Source: Viridibacillus sp050279675 (lineage in GTDB: Bacteria; Bacillota; Bacilli; Bacillales_A; Planococcaceae). From it: DNA of 64,000 nt. The stretch's first letter is position 1. The number at the start of each line of letters is the position of its first letter. Position numbers and translations under genes: made by a program. Below the pieces are notes generated by a model. The model was not told where the DNA came from. It saw only the letters and a list, made by a program, of their open reading frames with translations, and did not search any database. Shown piece after piece: positions 61,445 to 64,000 of this stretch. The DNA is taken from assembly GCF_050279675.1 (NCBI RefSeq), contig NZ_JBNNUK010000010.1, forward strand, positions 1 through 64,000. Reading direction: 5' to 3'.

Positions 61445-62233
61445 TTGACGATTCGAACGGTAATATTTGACTTAGATGATACTTTACTTTGGGATAAGAA
61501 AAGTATTGCGACTGCATTTGAACTTACTTGTAAAAAGGCAACAGAGCAGGTGACAGTAAACCCTTTTGAGCTTGAAGAAACAGTCAGAGAAGCAGCACGC
61601 AATTTCTATGCATCGTACCCTACATATGAATATACACAAATGATTGGCATTAACCCATTTGAAGGCCTTTGGGGGACATTTGATGATCCAACAGATGAAT
61701 TTCAACAATTAAAAAGAGTAGTTCCAACTTATCGTAAAGATTCTTGGACAGTAGGTTTGGCTAAATTAGGAATAGATAATGAGGAACTTGGTGCAAAACT
61801 AGGGAATTATTTTATCGAGGCGCGTAAGCAAAGTCCTTTTGTTTATGAAGAAACATTTGAAGTACTGGATACATTAAAAGGGAACTTTAAATTAATTTTA
61901 TTAACAAACGGTTCACCAAGTTTACAGCACACAAAATTGGAAATTACACCTGAAATCGCTCCTTACTTTGATCATATCGTTATTTCTGGTAATTTTGGTC
62001 GTGGTAAACCGGATGCTTCTATTTTCGAACACGTCTTAAAAGTTGCTGACATTCAAGCGGAAGAAGCTATTATGGTTGGCGATAATTTGATGACCGACAT
62101 TTTAGGCTCATCGCGTGTTAACATGCGTTCAGCTTGGATTAATCGTGAAGAAAAAACACCAAATAAAGATGTTACACCAACCTATGAGATTAAATCATTA
62201 CGTGAATTAATACCTCTACTTAAAACAATCTAA
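61445..62233 (+). CDS. HAD-family hydrolase (YsaA-like), possible phosphoserine phosphatase
   Basis: 262 residues from TTG 61445 (GGGAG ten bases upstream); the ATG at 61424 overlaps that ribosome-binding site. HAD motifs: I VIFDLDDTLL, II LLTNGSP, III with Lys in RGKPDASIF, IV MVGDNLMTDILG, and a helical cap at ~20-110. Such enzymes remove phosphate from small metabolites in the cytoplasm. The position next to convergent serA makes phosphoserine phosphatase attractive, but this is inference from neighbourhood. Confidence 0.85.
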   Translation: MTIRTVIFDLDDTLLWDKKSIATAFELTCKKATEQVTVNPFELEETVREAARNFYASYPTYEYTQMIGINPFEGLWGTFDDPTDEFQQLKRVVPTYRKDSWTVGLAKLGIDNEELGAKLGNYFIEARKQSPFVYEETFEVLDTLKGNFKLILLTNGSPSLQHTKLEITPEIAPYFDHIVISGNFGRGKPDASIFEHVLKVADIQAEEAIMVGDNLMTDILGSSRVNMRSAWINREEKTPNKDVTPTYEIKSLRELIPLLKTI

Positions 62234-62300
62234 TACTTTGAAAAGCTGTCTATATTTTATATTAGAAGATTTTTTGAAGTTTCTTTTAAATAAACGAGTT

Positions 62301-62337
62301 AAAACAACCCGATCCTTTAAAGGATCGGGTTGTTTTG
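62301..62337 (+). terminator. Terminator after the HAD gene
   Basis: AAAACAACCCGATCC / GGATCGGGTTGTTTT stem with loop TTTAAA. Confidence 0.9.
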
Positions 62338-62365
62338 TGAGATACATGTGAAGTGATTAAATAAG

Positions 62366-62475
62366 ATATAGGCGCTAGCGGCTCGGGTCGTTTCAGTCGT
62401 GCGCTCAAAGTCAAAGAGCGACTTTGGCTTCCGCCTTCCAACGACCTCGCAGCTGGACGAGCGCCATCAGCATTA
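62366..62475. repeat. Structured dispersed repeat, copy F
   Basis: Begins ATATAGGCGCTAG (lacks the CCAGCTTCA part). Outer GGCGC/GCGCC, middle AGCGGC/GCAGCT (one mismatch), inner CAAAGTC/GACTTTG. Related most closely to copy D. Confidence 0.8.
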
Positions 62476-62481
62476 AGATAG

Positions 62482-62602
62482 ATATCCAGCTTCATCGGCC
62501 AGCCCCTCGAGGTCACTTTAGTCTCTCGGTCAAAGGCGAAAAGCGCCTTTGATTCGAGCCTTCCAGTGTTTGTCGGGGCTGAGCGGGCCGCTTCAGCATT
62601 TA
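62482..62602. repeat. Structured dispersed repeat, copy G
   Basis: Outer CGGCC/GGCCG, middle AGCCCC/GGGGCT, inner TCAAAGGCG/CGCCTTTGA; each is a different paired version of the same helix. It ends directly at the stop codon of serA. Confidence 0.8.
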
Positions 62603-64000
62603 TTATAAATCAATAGTTTTCGCATCAAAGATGTTGTCTTGTGCTTTTAGGAAGTCAACGTTTTCGATATGGTTATCTACTGATAACATCATGATGGCAT
62701 CTCCGCCTTGGTTTGAACGGCCAACTTGCATTGTTGCGATGTTGATATCTTTCTCTGCTAATAGTGTTCCAACACGGCCGATTGCACCTGGTTTATCAGT
62801 ATGTTTGATAAATAATAAGTGGCCTTCTGGTACAACATCGATTACATAGTCATCTACTTTAACGATACGAGCACCAAGACCGTTTAATAGAGTTCCCGTT
62901 ACTTTATGCGTTTCAGTAGCTGTGACTAATTCAACAGCGATTGAGTTTAAGAAACCTTTTGCTGTAGTAGTTTTATGTTCGTTAATTTTAATTGTGTTAC
63001 GTTCGGCTAAATAACGTGCATTTACGTTATTTACGTGGTTACCTAAATTACGTTTTAATAATCCTTTAACAGTGTTGTTTGTTAATGGACGAACATCGAA
63101 GTTAGCCAACTCACCAGCGAAGTATAGATTGATTTCTTCGACCGCCGCATCTGATAGGCGAGAGACAAAAGCACCTAATTTTTCACCAAGATCGAAGAAA
63201 GGTTCAATTTTTGCAATAATGTCTTTAGGGACAGATGGCATGTTTACTGGATTTCGAACCGTACCAATGTTGAAGTAGCTTAGGATATCATGGCTTACGT
63301 CAACAGCAACTGATTCTTGTGCTTCAATAGTAGAAGCACCTAAGTGTGGTGTCGCAATGACTTGAGGTAATTCTAATAGGTGGTTTCCTACAAATGGTTC
63401 TTCCTCCATTACGTCAAGAGCAGCACCAGCGACTTTACCTTCAACAATTGCATCATAGAGTGCTTCTTCATCAATGATTCCACCACGAGCACAGTTGATG
63501 ATACGAACACCGTCTTTCATCAATGCAAAGATTTCTTTGTTGATCATATGTTTTGTTTCTTTTAATAGAGGTGTATGGACTGTGATAAAGTCAGCTACTT
63601 TAACTACATCTTCAACTGAACCGAAGTCTACGCCTAGTTTTCCAGCTTTTTCAGCAGTTAAGAATGGATCGTATGCAATAACGTCCATGCGATTACCTTT
63701 TGCACGGTGTGCCACTTCTTGTCCGATACGCCCGAAACCGATAACACCTAGTGTTTTATTTTTTAATTCAACACCGACGAATTTTTTACGATCCCAGCGC
63801 CCTTCTTGTAATGACATATGTGCATGTGGAATATGACGAGCAAGAGCCATAATCATTGCAGTTGTATGTTCAGCAGCAGAGTTAGTATTACCATCTGGTG
63901 CATTTACTACGATAATCCCTTTTTCAGTAGCGGCATCTAGGTCGATGTTATCAACACCAACACCAGCGCGACCGATTAATTTTAAATTATCGGCAGCTTC
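62603..64000 (-). CDS. serA: D-3-phosphoglycerate dehydrogenase SerA, 5' end outside the window
   Basis: At least 465 codons, continuing past the right edge (the frame is open to 64000; an internal ATG at 63856 is not the start). First enzyme of serine synthesis: oxidises 3-phosphoglycerate with NAD. Visible are AGVGVDNIDLDAAT, the NAD-binding LGVIGFGRIGQEVA, active-site His region TPHLGAST, the allosteric substrate-binding domain and a C-terminal ACT domain (KPGAIGRVGTLLAEKDINIA) that senses serine. About 60 N-terminal residues are missing here. Convergent with the HAD gene across repeats F and G. Confidence 0.94.
   Translation of the reverse strand, partial: EAADNLKLIGRAGVGVDNIDLDAATEKGIIVVNAPDGNTNSAAEHTTAMIMALARHIPHAHMSLQEGRWDRKKFVGVELKNKTLGVIGFGRIGQEVAHRAKGNRMDVIAYDPFLTAEKAGKLGVDFGSVEDVVKVADFITVHTPLLKETKHMINKEIFALMKDGVRIINCARGGIIDEEALYDAIVEGKVAGAALDVMEEEPFVGNHLLELPQVIATPHLGASTIEAQESVAVDVSHDILSYFNIGTVRNPVNMPSVPKDIIAKIEPFFDLGEKLGAFVSRLSDAAVEEINLYFAGELANFDVRPLTNNTVKGLLKRNLGNHVNNVNARYLAERNTIKINEHKTTTAKGFLNSIAVELVTATETHKVTGTLLNGLGARIVKVDDYVIDVVPEGHLLFIKHTDKPGAIGRVGTLLAEKDINIATMQVGRSNQGGDAIMMLSVDNHIENVDFLKAQDNIFDAKTIDL

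Overview
The window comes from a low-GC, spore-former-type Gram-positive bacterium of the Bacillaceae/Planococcaceae (Lysinibacillus, Solibacillus or Sporosarcina would fit; I cannot name a species from sequence alone). The evidence is the set of Bacillus-type genes (dppABCDE-ykfABCD, bmrCD/yheIH, yheE-yheB-yheA, hemZ, rsgA, ykf enzymes), strong AGGAGG ribosome-binding sites, frequent GTG/TTG starts and long tRNA clusters behind an rRNA operon. Coordinates of most starts were moved to the codon with the best ribosome-binding site.

Layout. 1-1850: end of a 23S rRNA gene, a promoter, 5S rRNA and sixteen tRNA genes ending in a terminator. 2200-5800: a divergently regulated proline racemase/ornithine cyclodeaminase locus whose symporter gene is decayed. 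6050-16860: a peptidoglycan-peptide (murein tripeptide) uptake and recycling locus, dppA-dppB-dppC-dppD-dppE-ykfA-ykfB-ykfC-ykfD, preceded by a second S66 carboxypeptidase gene and by two CodY-like boxes. 16890-22410: B3/B4-domain protein, queG, trmL, purine permease, aldo-keto reductase and small ORFs. 22559-23335: a 37-unit 21/19-bp tandem array. 23400-31815: RNA pseudouridine synthase, a disulfide-forming bdb pair, a GAF-type two-component system with an AirS-like cysteine set, an RsgA paralogue, a CDF metal exporter and a CNNM/CorC protein.

32030-35900 holds a heterodimeric multidrug ABC exporter (BmrC/BmrD type) behind a leader peptide and terminators that look like a ribosome-controlled attenuator. 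36245-42322 holds an MFS transporter and a large SF1 helicase with a small partner protein. 42546-45326 is the yhe cluster with a lipoprotein gene cut by a repeat. 45858-54505 is a secreted-protein island: a repeat-rich surface protein, a group II intron ribozyme lacking its own ORF, a 5'-nucleotidase missing its 5' end, and a 1592-residue secreted protein with two different nuclease domains. 54798-55352 is a decayed globin-coupled chemotaxis transducer. The rest holds hemZ, a CdaR regulator beside glycerate kinase, a DUF2785 protein, a lipoprotein, a HAD phosphatase and serA (5' end outside the window).

The most notable non-coding signals are: seven copies at three loci of a ~120-nt structured repeat in which all three helices show compensatory changes; the bmr-type attenuator; the ORF-less group II intron fused in frame to the nucleotidase; and the 21/19-bp minisatellite. 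Gene decay is also conspicuous (symporter, HemAT-like protein, truncated lipoprotein, nucleotidase 5' end).
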